From NCBI GenBank assembly GCA_910587095.1, contig CAJUMJ010000052.1, positions 127,744 to 191,743 on the forward strand: a stretch of 64,000 nucleotides of DNA, given 5' to 3'. This DNA is from an uncultured Lachnospiraceae bacterium (GTDB lineage Bacteria; Bacillota; Clostridia; Lachnospirales; Lachnospiraceae). The notes below the pieces were generated by a model, which made no database searches, was not told the DNA's origin, and saw only the letters and a list, made by a program, of their open reading frames with translations. This document shows positions 25,505 to 34,688 of this stretch, in pieces (the first letter of the stretch is position 1; each line of letters starts with the position of its first letter). A program made the position numbers and the translations under genes.

Positions 25505-26260
25505 ATGAATATTGCCATTGTCACGGGCGCGTCCTCAGGCATGGGACGGGAGTTTGCCTTACAATTGGATTCGTGCCTTGGGAAGACGGATGAAATCTGG
25601 CTCCTTTCCCGCAGCAGGGAATCGCTTGAGGAGCTTTCCTTGTCACTTAAAACAAAATCCCGGGCTGTCGTCATCGATTTGACGGACGATAAGGCTCTTT
25701 TACAGTTCGAGGAAGTACTTGCCATCCAAAATCCCCAAATTACGGTACTTGTGAACTGTGCCGGCGTGGGCACGCACAAGTTATTCGCAAAGCACAGCCG
25801 GGATGAGATTGAGGCCATGATACAGTTAAATATCGTGGCTCTGACCCGAATGACTATGCTTTGTCTGCCATATATGCGAAAGGGGAGCAAACTGATCCAG
25901 ATATCATCGGGGGCGGCTTTCGTACCCCAGGAGGCGTTTGCGGTCTACGCCGCCTCCAAAGCGTACGTGTATTCCCTGAGCCGGGCGCTGGAACGAGAGC
26001 TTTCGGGAAGAGGAATCACCATAACCGCCGTCTGCCCCGGACCTGTCAATACGCCTTTTCTGGACAAAGCTTATGAGAACGGTTCCGGTTTAAGCCCGCT
26101 TAAAAAAATTACCATGGCAAAGACATCCTGTGTGGTAAAAAAAGCCATTGCGGACAGCCGGCGGGGCAGAAGCGTATCCCTGTGCGGTCTTCCCGTAAAG
26201 GTTCTGTATCTTTCCACTCAGAGCGTGCAGAACATGATTATGCGGTTTTGGAAACCGTGA
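25505..26260 (+). CDS. Short-chain dehydrogenase/reductase
   Basis: The 251-residue SDR has the cofactor motif TGASSGMG (residues 7-14), 'NCAGVG', and the Ser-Tyr-Lys triad ('SSGAAF...YAASKAYV'). The YxxxK and 'CPGPVNTPF' blocks are intact, so it should be an active NAD(P)-dependent oxidoreductase. The substrate is unknown. The RBS AAAGGAGAGG precedes ATG. It is divergent from glgC and followed by a small membrane protein gene. Confidence 0.88.
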   Translation: MNIAIVTGASSGMGREFALQLDSCLGKTDEIWLLSRSRESLEELSLSLKTKSRAVVIDLTDDKALLQFEEVLAIQNPQITVLVNCAGVGTHKLFAKHSRDEIEAMIQLNIVALTRMTMLCLPYMRKGSKLIQISSGAAFVPQEAFAVYAASKAYVYSLSRALERELSGRGITITAVCPGPVNTPFLDKAYENGSGLSPLKKITMAKTSCVVKKAIADSRRGRSVSLCGLPVKVLYLSTQSVQNMIMRFWKP

Positions 26261-26339
26261 CGGTTGACGTTCTGTATTATCCTTTATATAATGGACGAGG
26301 CGGAAAATCCCGGCACAGCGTCTTATGGAGAGAATACCG

Positions 26340-26912
26340 ATGAAAAAAATGTTTACACCAAAGGGCTCCTTTGGCTATCTGAAAAACAGGAGAATATATA
26401 CGGCGGTTCGCACGGCGATTTTCTTTTTGATATCCGCAAGCCTTTATATATCAGGAATCAAAGTGACCGGTTCAAACAGGAACCTGCTCACAATCGTAGC
26501 CGTTTTGGGCTGTCTTCCCGCCTGCAAGAGCGCGGTGAACTGCGTTTTGTTTCTGCGGGCGAAGGGCTGCAGTGAGGAACTGTACCGTAAACTTTTGCCT
26601 TATGGGAAGAAGCTTGAAACCTTTTATGACTTTTACTTTACCTCTTACCGGAAAAATTATCCCATCAGTCACATGGCGCTGAAGGGCAATATACTTTGCG
26701 GAATCACGCAAAGTCCCGCGTGCGACTGTCAGGAGGCAGTGAAACATCTCGAACAGATGTTGGTGCAGGAGGGGATTAAGGGCGTGACGGTAAATATCTT
26801 CTCCCAGGAGGATAAATATATCGACCGACTGAGTCGGTTGTGCGAAATGGATATTGACAACCACAAGGACAGGGATGGGATTGTCAATCTTCTGTACTCT
26901 ATCTCCATTTAA
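26340..26912 (+). CDS. Small membrane protein of unknown function
   Basis: The 190-residue protein has two membrane helices close to the N-terminus (about 19-38 and 45-65) and a soluble C-terminal domain of about 120 residues ('CDCQEAVKHLEQMLVQEGIKGVTVNIFSQ', quoted in part). I recognise no family with certainty. Start 26340 is preferred because GGAGAG lies 7 bases before it, while ATG 26325 has no RBS. It sits between the SDR gene and a pseudouridine synthase gene on the same strand, and its stop is 36 bases before the latter. Confidence 0.75.
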   Translation: MKKMFTPKGSFGYLKNRRIYTAVRTAIFFLISASLYISGIKVTGSNRNLLTIVAVLGCLPACKSAVNCVLFLRAKGCSEELYRKLLPYGKKLETFYDFYFTSYRKNYPISHMALKGNILCGITQSPACDCQEAVKHLEQMLVQEGIKGVTVNIFSQEDKYIDRLSRLCEMDIDNHKDRDGIVNLLYSISI

Positions 26913-26950
26913 ATGTATGATAAAACTAATATGTTAAAAACAGAGGGAAA

Positions 26951-28009
26951 ATGTACCAGGTTATCGTAACAGAAGAGGAGGCCGGACAGCGGCTTGACAA
27001 ATATCTTCACAGGATTTTGCCAAATGCCGGGAGCGGCTTCCTTTATAAAATGCTCAGAAAAAAGAATATCACCCTGAATGACAAGAAGGCAGGGGGCGGT
27101 GAGAAGACCGGCGCGGGGGATGTGGTAAAAATCTATTTTGCCGATGAGACGCTCGACAAATTTGCGGGCACGCAGCGCTCCCCCGTCACAGGGCGGGCGG
27201 ACTTGCCGCGCGTTTCAAAAGAATACCAGGACGCCTACCACAAGATAAAGGGAATCGGGATCCTCTATGAAAACGAACATATACTTCTTGCCGATAAGCC
27301 TGTGGGTGTGTTGTCGCAGAAAGCAAAAAAGGACGACCTTTCCCTGAATGAATGGCTGATCGGATATCTTCTGGCTTCCGGTTTTATGGACGTGGGGAAA
27401 CTGTCCTCCTATAAGCCTTCCGTCTGCAACCGCCTTGACCGGAATACAGGGGGGATTGTGCTTTGCGCCAAATCTCTTAAGGGCGCGCAGCGCCTTGGCG
27501 AACTGTTAAAAACGAGAGAACTTCACAAATATTACCAGCTCTATGTCAAGGGGCGCCTGGAGGAGAGCTGCCAGATAGAGGGTGTGCTGACCAAGGACGA
27601 AAAGCGCAACAAAGTATCCGTACAGGCTTTTTCTAGATCAGACGCGGACGATTTGAGCGGGAGGAAAGAAGACGCGCGGGGCGCATATATCAAAACGGCG
27701 TATCGACCGCTTCGGATCGAGGGGGATAAAACGCTTTTGGAAGTGGAGCTTATTACGGGAAAACCGCATCAGATCAGGGCGCATCTTTCCGGGATAGGGC
27801 ATCCGCTCCTCGGTGATTACAAGTACGGCGACAGAGCGTGGAATGACCTGTACCGCAAAAAATACCGGGTAATGTCACAGCTTTTGTATGCCTATAAGGT
27901 GGTGTTTCCACAGATGGAAGCACCGTTTGAGGATATAAGCGGCCGGACTTTTCTGGCGAACCTGCCGGAAATTTTCAGACAGGTTTCAGATATGGACAAT
28001 CATCGTTGA
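26951..28009 (+). CDS. RluA-family rRNA/tRNA pseudouridine synthase
   Basis: The 352-residue protein has an N-terminal S4 RNA-binding domain ('EAGQRLDKYLHRILPNAG', residues 10-27) and the RluA catalytic domain with the key Asp in 'NRLDRNTGG'. The end 'GKPHQIRAHLSGIGHPLLGDYKYG' (quoted in part) is typical. It isomerises uridine to pseudouridine in RNA; the site is unknown. It is somewhat longer than RluD-type proteins because of an insertion around residues 225-240. A second family member is encoded at 59965-60870. Confidence 0.9.
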   Translation: MYQVIVTEEEAGQRLDKYLHRILPNAGSGFLYKMLRKKNITLNDKKAGGGEKTGAGDVVKIYFADETLDKFAGTQRSPVTGRADLPRVSKEYQDAYHKIKGIGILYENEHILLADKPVGVLSQKAKKDDLSLNEWLIGYLLASGFMDVGKLSSYKPSVCNRLDRNTGGIVLCAKSLKGAQRLGELLKTRELHKYYQLYVKGRLEESCQIEGVLTKDEKRNKVSVQAFSRSDADDLSGRKEDARGAYIKTAYRPLRIEGDKTLLEVELITGKPHQIRAHLSGIGHPLLGDYKYGDRAWNDLYRKKYRVMSQLLYAYKVVFPQMEAPFEDISGRTFLANLPEIFRQVSDMDNHR

Positions 28010-28056
28010 CACGAAAAACAGTAAGGATAGCAAACATATGAGGCCAGGGAAAGGGG

Positions 28057-28611
28057 ATGTGCGGCGATATGGCAACCTGGAATTCCAGAGGGCTTCGCGG
28101 CTCCACATTGGAGGATTTAATCAACCGGACAAACGAAAAATATTTGGAACACGGGCTTGCGCTGATCCAAAAAATACCAACCCCCATTACACCCATCAAT
28201 ATTGATAAGGAAAGCCGGCATATCACATTGGCATATTTTGACCAGAAAAGCACGGTGGACTATATCGGCGCGGTGCAGGGGATTCCCGTCTGCTTCGACG
28301 CCAAGGAATGCGCTGCGGACACCTTTGCGCTTCAGAATATTCATGAACATCAGGTAAAGTTTATGGGACAGTTCGAGAAGCAAAGGGGCATTGCTTTTTT
28401 CCTGATCTATTATTCCCACAAGGATGTTTTTTACTATCTGCCCTATGAGATGCTGCGTTTTTTTTGGGACAGAGCACAGGAGGGCGGGAGAAAAAGCTTT
28501 CGCTACGACGAATTGAATCCGGCGTATGTTTTGCCAAAGAAGCAGGGGATTCTGGTGCCGTATCTGGATATGTTACAAAAAGACCTGGAGGATCGGGTGG
28601 AATGGGAATGA
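28057..28611 (+). CDS. recU: Holliday junction resolvase RecU
   Basis: The 184-residue protein is a RecU: 'RGSTLEDLINRTNEKYLEHG', then the PD-(D/E)XK core 'KSTVDYIGAVQG...FDAKEC'. It cuts four-way DNA junctions in recombination and chromosome segregation in Firmicutes. The start is uncertain: ATG 28057 directly abuts GGGG, and ATG 28069 lies 12 bases after it. Many RecU proteins begin close to 'MATWNSRG', which favours 28069. The pbp gene often found beside recU is absent here. Confidence 0.9.
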   Translation: MCGDMATWNSRGLRGSTLEDLINRTNEKYLEHGLALIQKIPTPITPINIDKESRHITLAYFDQKSTVDYIGAVQGIPVCFDAKECAADTFALQNIHEHQVKFMGQFEKQRGIAFFLIYYSHKDVFYYLPYEMLRFFWDRAQEGGRKSFRYDELNPAYVLPKKQGILVPYLDMLQKDLEDRVEWE

Positions 28612-28621
28612 CATGTCAGGA

Positions 28622-28650
28622 TTGACAGGCGGGAGAAATGAGCGTATAGT
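28622..28650 (+). promoter_or_regulatory. Promoter of the his operon
   Basis: A consensus TTGACA (28622-28627) and TATAGT (28645-28650) have a 17-base spacer. The leader to hisZ is about 55 bases, too short for a histidine T-box. Confidence 0.65.
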
Positions 28651-28711
28651 GTAATGGGTTTAATTTGATAACAAATTAGCACTTTAAAGCAATAAAGGAA
28701 ACGGAGAGAGC

Positions 28712-29833
28712 ATGAGCAAAAAGCTGGTACATACGCCGGAAGGCGTAAGGGATATATACGGGGAAGAAAAAGCAAAAAAGACTGTGGTGGAACGTCTTTT
28801 GCATGAAAGGATCACAAGCTACGGCTATCGGGACATTCAGACGCCGACCTTTGAATTTTTTGATGTGTTTTCAAAGGAGGTCGGGACGACGCCGTCGAGG
28901 GAGCTTTATAAATTTTTCGACAAGGAAGGCAATACGCTTGTTTTAAGGCCGGATTTCACGCCGTCCGTCGCACGGTGCGCGGCTAAATATTTTATGGACG
29001 AGGATGTGCCGATCCGTTTCTGTTATCAGGGAAACACTTTCACAAACACCTCGAACCTGCAGGGCAAGCTCAAGGAAGTGACGCAGATGGGAGCCGAGCT
29101 GATCGGGGACGGTTCCGTGCAGGCGGACGCGGAGATGATCGCGATGACGATCGAGGCACTGTACCATGCGGGGCTGTCGGATTTCCAGATCAGCGTCGGC
29201 AATCTGGAGTACTTCAAGGGCATATGCGCCGAGGCTGGGATTGACGAGGAGACGGAGCTTAATCTCAGGGATTTTATATCCGGGAAAAACTATTTCGGCG
29301 CGGAGGAGCTTCTTGACTGCGTCCATGTGGGAAAGAAGGATAAGGAGCTGCTTCTCAAGGTGGGCGACTTGTTCGGAACGGTTTCCATTTTGGAGGAGGC
29401 GAAAAAGGCGGCCTCCAACGAGCGTTCCCGTCACGCCATAAAGCGGCTTGAGAAGGTTTATCAGGTCTTGTGTGACTACGGTGTGGAGAAATATGTATCT
29501 TTTGACCTGGGGATGCTGAGCAAATACAATTATTACACGGGTATTATTTTCAAGGGTTATACCTATGGCGTGGGGGACGCCATCATAAAGGGCGGGCGTT
29601 ACGACAGTCTGCTCGGGCGTTTCGGGAAGGAAGCGGCCGCCATCGGTTTTGTCATCGTGGTGGACGATCTTCTGGCGGCGATGAGTCGGCAGAATGTGGC
29701 CGTTTCCGATATTGACGAACCGATTAAACTTTATTATCAGGAGGACAGCTTCAGGGAAAAACTAAGGGAGGCGCGGCAAATGCGCGCCGCAGGCCGGAAG
29801 GTGGAGCTGCTTCCCGAAAAAAGTTTCCGATAA
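28712..29833 (+). CDS. hisZ: ATP phosphoribosyltransferase regulatory subunit
   Basis: The 373-residue protein is a HisRS-like paralogue: 'TPEGVRDIYGEEKAKK' at the N-terminus, 'LRPDFTPSVARCAAKYF' and 'GGRYDSLLGRFG'. HisZ has no tRNA-charging role. It is needed by the short HisG for activity and histidine feedback. It has no anticodon-binding domain, and the next gene is a short HisG, which fits HisZ rather than HisS. The RBS is CGGAGAGAG. It opens the operon. Confidence 0.92.
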   Translation: MSKKLVHTPEGVRDIYGEEKAKKTVVERLLHERITSYGYRDIQTPTFEFFDVFSKEVGTTPSRELYKFFDKEGNTLVLRPDFTPSVARCAAKYFMDEDVPIRFCYQGNTFTNTSNLQGKLKEVTQMGAELIGDGSVQADAEMIAMTIEALYHAGLSDFQISVGNLEYFKGICAEAGIDEETELNLRDFISGKNYFGAEELLDCVHVGKKDKELLLKVGDLFGTVSILEEAKKAASNERSRHAIKRLEKVYQVLCDYGVEKYVSFDLGMLSKYNYYTGIIFKGYTYGVGDAIIKGGRYDSLLGRFGKEAAAIGFVIVVDDLLAAMSRQNVAVSDIDEPIKLYYQEDSFREKLREARQMRAAGRKVELLPEKSFR

Positions 29834-29868
29834 TCCGATCACAGAGCAAACAATATGGAGTTACCGAC

Positions 29869-30513
29869 ATGAAGGAAAGCAAATATCTGGTATTTGCCCT
29901 TGGAAAAGGGCGTCTTGCAAACAAGACAATGGAACTTTTTGAGAAGGTGGGCGTCACCTGTGAGGAGATGAAGGATAAGGATTCCCGCAGACTGATCTTT
30001 GTCAACGAGGAGCTGAAATTAAAGTTTTTTCTTGCCAAGGGGCCGGACGTACCGACCTATGTGGAGTACGGCGCGGCGGATATCGGCGTTGTGGGCAAGG
30101 ATACGATTCTGGAGGAGAACAGGCGTATTTACGAGGTGCTTGACTTGGGCTACGGGAAATGCCGAATGTGCGTCTGCGGGCCAAAGAGCGCAAAGGAGCT
30201 TTTACGGCACCATGAAATGATACGTGTCGCCAGCAAGTACCCGAATATAGCCAAAGACTATTTTTATAACAAAAAACACCAGACGGTGGATATTATCAAG
30301 TTAAACGGCTCCGTGGAGCTTGGGCCGATTGTAGGTCTGGCGGATGTGATCGTGGATATTGTGGAGACGGGCTCCACCCTCAGGGAGAACGGTCTTGAAG
30401 TGCTTGAGGAAATCTGTCCGCTTTCGGCCCGTATGATTGTCAATCAGGTAAGTATGCAGATGGAGCCGGAGCGGATCAAAAAACTGATCACGGATCTTCG
30501 AAGTCATCTTTGA
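29869..30513 (+). CDS. hisG: ATP phosphoribosyltransferase catalytic subunit (short form)
   Basis: The 214-residue HisG lacks the C-terminal ACT-like regulatory domain of the long form. Signatures include 'FALGKGRLANKTMELFEKVG', 'DVPTYVEYGAADIGVVGKD' and the PRPP loop 'DIVETGSTLRENGL'. It joins ATP and PRPP in the first step of histidine synthesis and requires HisZ, encoded just upstream. GGAG lies 8 bases before ATG. Confidence 0.95.
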   Translation: MKESKYLVFALGKGRLANKTMELFEKVGVTCEEMKDKDSRRLIFVNEELKLKFFLAKGPDVPTYVEYGAADIGVVGKDTILEENRRIYEVLDLGYGKCRMCVCGPKSAKELLRHHEMIRVASKYPNIAKDYFYNKKHQTVDIIKLNGSVELGPIVGLADVIVDIVETGSTLRENGLEVLEEICPLSARMIVNQVSMQMEPERIKKLITDLRSHL

Positions 30514-30582
30514 CAGCAGGGCTCGTATGCATTAAAATATATGTAGCAAACATATGAATCCAACATGAAAAGGGGAGAGATA

Positions 30583-31329
30583 ATGAAGGAATACAAGGGG
30601 ATTTTGATTGCGCTGATCGCCGGAATCTGCGCAATTATCTGTGTGTCTATTTTTACCGGCAATATGGTAGCCTACAAGAAGAGCACGGTCGGAGGAGGAT
30701 TAAACGCGACCGGTTCCGCAAACTGCGACTTTGAGGCGGATTTGATCGTGTGGAGGGGGAGCTTTTCCGGCCAGGGCGCGACTACCCAGGACGCTTACCG
30801 CTCTATCAAAAAGGACGCCGGGCTCGTTAGGAAATATCTGGTGGACAACGGCGTGACGGAGGAGGAGATGGTATTTAGCTCCGTCAGTATCAACGCCCGC
30901 TGGGAATCCGAGTACAACGAAAACGGCGACAGAATCAGAGACTATATCGACGGCTATGATCTCTATCAAAACGTCTCCATCACCTCTGCGGACATTGATA
31001 AAATCGAAAATATTTCCAGGGATATATCAGGTCTGATTGAGTCCGGCGTGCAGTTTGCGTCGGAGGAACCGGAGTATTACTACACAAAGCTGGATGAACT
31101 GAAGCTGCAGCTCATCGAGGAGGCGACACAGAACGCGAAGGACAGAATCGATCTGATGGCGCAGGGAACCGGCTCCACTGTCGGGGAACTGTTAAACGCA
31201 AACCTGGGCGTTTTCCAGATTACCGCGCAGAACAGCAACACGGAGTACAGTTACGGCGGTTATTTTGACACCAGCTCAAGAAACAAGACAGCCTCCATTA
31301 CGGTGCGCCTAAACTACGCCATAAACTGA
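30583..31329 (+). CDS. SIMPL (DUF541) domain protein inside the his operon
   Basis: The 248-residue protein has one N-terminal membrane helix (about 5-27) and a SIMPL/DUF541 domain ('GSANCDFEADLIVWRGSFSGQG...', a long middle, and 'NKTASITVRLNYAIN' at the end). Such proteins lie in the periplasm or outside the membrane; a general function is not known. It sits between hisG and hisD, 70 and 25 bases apart, with no terminator on either side, so it is transcribed with them. Start 30583 has AGGGGAGAG. ATG 30565 has no RBS. Confidence 0.87.
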   Translation: MKEYKGILIALIAGICAIICVSIFTGNMVAYKKSTVGGGLNATGSANCDFEADLIVWRGSFSGQGATTQDAYRSIKKDAGLVRKYLVDNGVTEEEMVFSSVSINARWESEYNENGDRIRDYIDGYDLYQNVSITSADIDKIENISRDISGLIESGVQFASEEPEYYYTKLDELKLQLIEEATQNAKDRIDLMAQGTGSTVGELLNANLGVFQITAQNSNTEYSYGGYFDTSSRNKTASITVRLNYAIN

Positions 31330-31354
31330 CTACTGAGAAAACGGAGAAATCACA

Positions 31355-32650
31355 ATGATGCGTAAAATCAAATTGACGAAAGAGTCGCAAGCGGATATTC
31401 TCGACAATCTGTTAAAGCGAAGTCCGAATAACTACGCCGGATATGAGGACACGGTGAACGGGATCATACGGGAAGTCCGCGAGAAAGGGGATCAGGCCGT
31501 CTTTGCCTGCACGAGACAATTTGACAAATGGGATGTCAGCGCGGAGAATATCCGCGTGACGAAAGAGGAGACGGAAAAGGCTTGTGCCACGGCGGATGCC
31601 GCTTTTGTCGCCGTGATGGAAAAGTCTGCAGAAAATATCAGGGATTTCCACCGCAGGCAGCTGAAAAACAGTTGGATTGACACAAAACCGGACGGTTCTA
31701 TTCTCGGGCAGCGGATTTTGCCAATCGCCGTATCCGGGGTGTATGTGCCCGGCGGGAAGGCGGCTTATCCGAGCAGTGTCCTGATGAATGTCATTCCGGC
31801 AAAAGTTGCAGGCGTGGAGCGGATTATTATGACCACTCCTGCAGGCTCGGACGGGGAGGTGAATCCAGGCACGCTCGTTGCTGCAAAAATCGCGGGTGTG
31901 GATGAAATCTACAAGGTGGGCGGCGCGCAAGCCATCGCGGCCATGGCTTTTGGAACGGAAAGTATACCAAAGGTCGACAAGATCACGGGCCCCGGCAATA
32001 TTTTTGTAGCGCTGGCAAAAAAAGCATGTTTCGGCTATGTCAGCATCGACTCCATCGCCGGCCCAAGCGAAATTCTTGTGATCGCGGACGAGACGGCAAA
32101 TCCCCGTTATGTGGCGGCGGATCTGCTTTCCCAGGCTGAGCATGACGAGCTGGCAAGCGCTATTTTGATCACCACGGACGAAACGCTGGCGGCGAGGGTG
32201 GAACAGGAGATTGAGGGCTTTTTACGGAAGCTGTCCCGGGCGGACATCATTCGAAAATCCCTGGATAATTACGGCTATATTTTGCTTGCGGATTCCATGG
32301 AGAGCGCTGTGGAGGCGGCGAACGCCGTGGCTTCGGAGCATCTGGAAATCCTGACAAAGAATCCCTATCAGGTGATGACCAAAATTCGAAACGCAGGTGC
32401 GATTTTTCTCGGTGAATACTCTTCGGAGCCTTTGGGAGACTATTATGCGGGGCCGAACCATATTTTGCCGACAAACGGTACGGCAAGGTTTTTTTCTCCC
32501 TTAAATGTGGATGATTTCATGAAAAAGACAAGCCTGATTTCTTATTCGAGGGAAGCGCTCGAACAGGCACACAAAGATATTGAACTTTTTGCAATGAAGG
32601 AAGGGCTGACGGCTCACGCGAACTCCGTTCGGGTACGGTTTGAGGACTGA
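31355..32650 (+). CDS. hisD: Histidinol dehydrogenase
   Basis: The 431-residue protein matches HisD across its length: 'VYVPGGKAAYPSSVLMNVIPAKVAGV' (quoted in part), 'KITGPGNIFVALAKK', 'DSIAGPSEILVIADE', 'SQAEHDE' (zinc and catalytic residues) and 'YAGPNHILPTNGTARF'. It oxidises histidinol to histidine in two NAD+-dependent steps. CGGAGAA precedes ATG 31355. Confidence 0.96.
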   Translation: MMRKIKLTKESQADILDNLLKRSPNNYAGYEDTVNGIIREVREKGDQAVFACTRQFDKWDVSAENIRVTKEETEKACATADAAFVAVMEKSAENIRDFHRRQLKNSWIDTKPDGSILGQRILPIAVSGVYVPGGKAAYPSSVLMNVIPAKVAGVERIIMTTPAGSDGEVNPGTLVAAKIAGVDEIYKVGGAQAIAAMAFGTESIPKVDKITGPGNIFVALAKKACFGYVSIDSIAGPSEILVIADETANPRYVAADLLSQAEHDELASAILITTDETLAARVEQEIEGFLRKLSRADIIRKSLDNYGYILLADSMESAVEAANAVASEHLEILTKNPYQVMTKIRNAGAIFLGEYSSEPLGDYYAGPNHILPTNGTARFFSPLNVDDFMKKTSLISYSREALEQAHKDIELFAMKEGLTAHANSVRVRFED

Positions 32651-32670
32651 GTTTTTGAAAAGAGGTGCGT

Positions 32671-33261
32671 ATGGCGAGAAAGGCAGATATCAAAAGAAAA
32701 ACGAAGGAGACGGACATCTATATGTCGTTTGACATTGACGGCACGGGCAAAAGCGACTTGCACACCGGCATCGGCTTCTTTGATCATATGCTTGAGGGGT
32801 TTTCCAGACATGGGTTTTTTGATTTGACTGTACAGGTCAACGGGGATCTGGATGTGGACGGTCATCACACCGTGGAAGATACGGGAATCGTGCTTGGCAC
32901 GGCGATCCGGGAGGCGCTTGGGGATAAGGCCGGCATCAGACGCTACGGCTCCTTTCTCCTTCCGATGGACGAGTCCCTTTGTCTGTGCGCCATCGATCTG
33001 TCGGGAAGGCCCTATTTTGTTTTTGACTGCGAATTTCCGTCTGAGAGGGTGGGGGAGCTCGACACGGAGCTTGTGCGGGAGTTTTTTTACGCGGTAAGCT
33101 ACAGCGCCGGTATGAACCTGCATCTTAAAATGCTGAGCGGCGGAAACGCTCACCACATGATTGAGGCCATGTTCAAGGCTTTCGGCAAGGCTCTTGACGA
33201 AGCTTGCCTGCGCGATCCGCGGATAAGCGGCGTTCTCAGCACGAAAGGCGCGCTCGCTTGA
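32671..33261 (+). CDS. hisB: Imidazoleglycerol-phosphate dehydratase
   Basis: The 196-residue monofunctional HisB has the two manganese-binding repeats: 'GIGFFDHMLEGFSRHG' with 'GDLDVDGHHTVEDTGI', and 'SGGNAHHMIEAMFKAFGKAL'. It dehydrates imidazole glycerol phosphate. ATG 32671 follows AGAGG by 5 bases. An in-frame GTG at 32665 overlaps that site. Confidence 0.95.
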   Translation: MARKADIKRKTKETDIYMSFDIDGTGKSDLHTGIGFFDHMLEGFSRHGFFDLTVQVNGDLDVDGHHTVEDTGIVLGTAIREALGDKAGIRRYGSFLLPMDESLCLCAIDLSGRPYFVFDCEFPSERVGELDTELVREFFYAVSYSAGMNLHLKMLSGGNAHHMIEAMFKAFGKALDEACLRDPRISGVLSTKGALA

Positions 33262-33296
33262 CAGATACAATAAGATAAGAAAGGGAAAACGTCGAT

Positions 33297-34580
33297 ATGG
33301 CATACAAAAAATTTATCCCCTGTATTTATTTATATAAAGGCGACGCTGTGAAAGGGTTTTCGGACAGTACAATCATAGACACGAACCCGGTGGCGCTGGC
33401 AAAATATTACAGCGACAACAATGCGGACGAACTGATCGTCTACGATATGTCCGAGGGCGATACCGCCCATGAATTGGCGCTTGACATCATCAAATCCATT
33501 TGCGCAAAGGCGGAGATACCGGTTATCGGCGCGGGGAACGTGAAGCGCCTGGAAGATGTCAAAAAGCTTCTCTACGCAGGCTGTAAAAAGGCGGCTCTCA
33601 ACTACTCAAAGCCGGGAAACATAGAAATTACGGCCGAGGTTTCCAAAAGATTCGGCAAGGACAAAATCGTCGCCTGCGTGACGGAAGCGGACAGTATTGT
33701 GAGAAACGAAGCGCTGATTGACGAGTTTATCGGGGAGATCATTCTCGTAAAGGAAACTTGTCTGAAAGAATCCATCGCGATCTCGAGATTTCCCATGATA
33801 GCTTCCGTTCCGGAGGTTTCTCTTGACAAGATTATGGAGATACTGTCAAACGACAATATATGTGGTATCTCCGGCCATGCCATCAACGAGAACGCCAAAG
33901 AGCTTCTCGCAATCAAGTCGCTGTGTCAGAACAATGACATTTCCGTAAACACTTTTGATTCATCTGTCCCCTGGGAGGATTTTAAGTTAAATTCTGACGG
34001 TCATGTGACGGTAGTCGTGCAGGACTACAAAACCGACGAGGTTTTGATGGTGGCCTATATGAATGAGGAAGCCTACAAAATGACACTCAAAACCGGCAAA
34101 ATGACCTACTACAGCAGAAGCCGGGACGAGTTGTGGGTAAAGGGGGAGACAAGCGGCCATTTCCAGTACGTGAAATCTCTCACGGCGGACTGCGACAAAG
34201 ACACTATTTTGGCCAAGGTTTCCCAAATCGGAGCCGCCTGTCACACCGGGGCGCATTCCTGCTTCTTTAACGAGATTATGGCAAGGGAATATGAAGAAAC
34301 CAATCCGCTCAAGGTGTTTGAGCAGGTGTTTAATGTAATCAAGGACAGGAAAATCCATCCAAAGGAAGGGTCTTACACAAACTATCTGTTTGACAAGGGG
34401 ATTGATAAGATCCTGAAAAAGCTTGGGGAGGAGGCTACGGAAATCGTCATTGCCGCCAAAAATCCGAACCCCAACGAGATCAAATATGAAATTTCGGATT
34501 TTCTGTATCATATGATGGTGCTGATGGCGGAAAAAAATATCACCTGGGAGGAAATCACTACCGAACTTGCCAGGCGCTAA
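33297..34580 (+). CDS. hisIE: Three-domain HisIE with an inactive HisF/HisA-like N-terminal barrel
   Basis: The 427-residue protein has three parts. Residues 1 to about 215 resemble a HisF-type barrel ('FIPCIYLYKGDAVKGF', 'DELIVYDMSEGD', 'IPVIGAGNVKRLEDVKKLL'). Both catalytic aspartates appear lost: HisF D11 aligns with Tyr11 and HisF D130 with Val in 'VACVTEAD'. Residues 216-325 are HisI (phosphoribosyl-AMP cyclohydrolase) with the metal sites 'DCDKDT' and 'GAACHTGAHSC'. Residues 340-427 are HisE (phosphoribosyl-ATP pyrophosphatase, 'LGEEATEIVIAAKN'). HisI and HisE run steps 2 and 3 of histidine synthesis. The barrel may be structural or may bind the product. No hisA, hisF, hisH or hisC lies in the window. 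Confidence 0.88.
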   Translation: MAYKKFIPCIYLYKGDAVKGFSDSTIIDTNPVALAKYYSDNNADELIVYDMSEGDTAHELALDIIKSICAKAEIPVIGAGNVKRLEDVKKLLYAGCKKAALNYSKPGNIEITAEVSKRFGKDKIVACVTEADSIVRNEALIDEFIGEIILVKETCLKESIAISRFPMIASVPEVSLDKIMEILSNDNICGISGHAINENAKELLAIKSLCQNNDISVNTFDSSVPWEDFKLNSDGHVTVVVQDYKTDEVLMVAYMNEEAYKMTLKTGKMTYYSRSRDELWVKGETSGHFQYVKSLTADCDKDTILAKVSQIGAACHTGAHSCFFNEIMAREYEETNPLKVFEQVFNVIKDRKIHPKEGSYTNYLFDKGIDKILKKLGEEATEIVIAAKNPNPNEIKYEISDFLYHMMVLMAEKNITWEEITTELARR

Positions 34581-34601
34581 TCCACATAGGCCGAAAGCGA
34601 G

Positions 34602-34628
34602 AGCGTACCTAGGGGTACGTTCTTTTTT
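34602..34628 (+). terminator. Terminator of the his operon
   Basis: AGCGTACC (34602-34609) pairs with GGTACGTT (34614-34621), followed by CTTTTTT. Confidence 0.8.
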
Positions 34629-34688
34629 GCGCTGTTTTGGCATAAAATGCAATGACTGGAAGAAACAACAGGAAGGAATACGCGTCAT

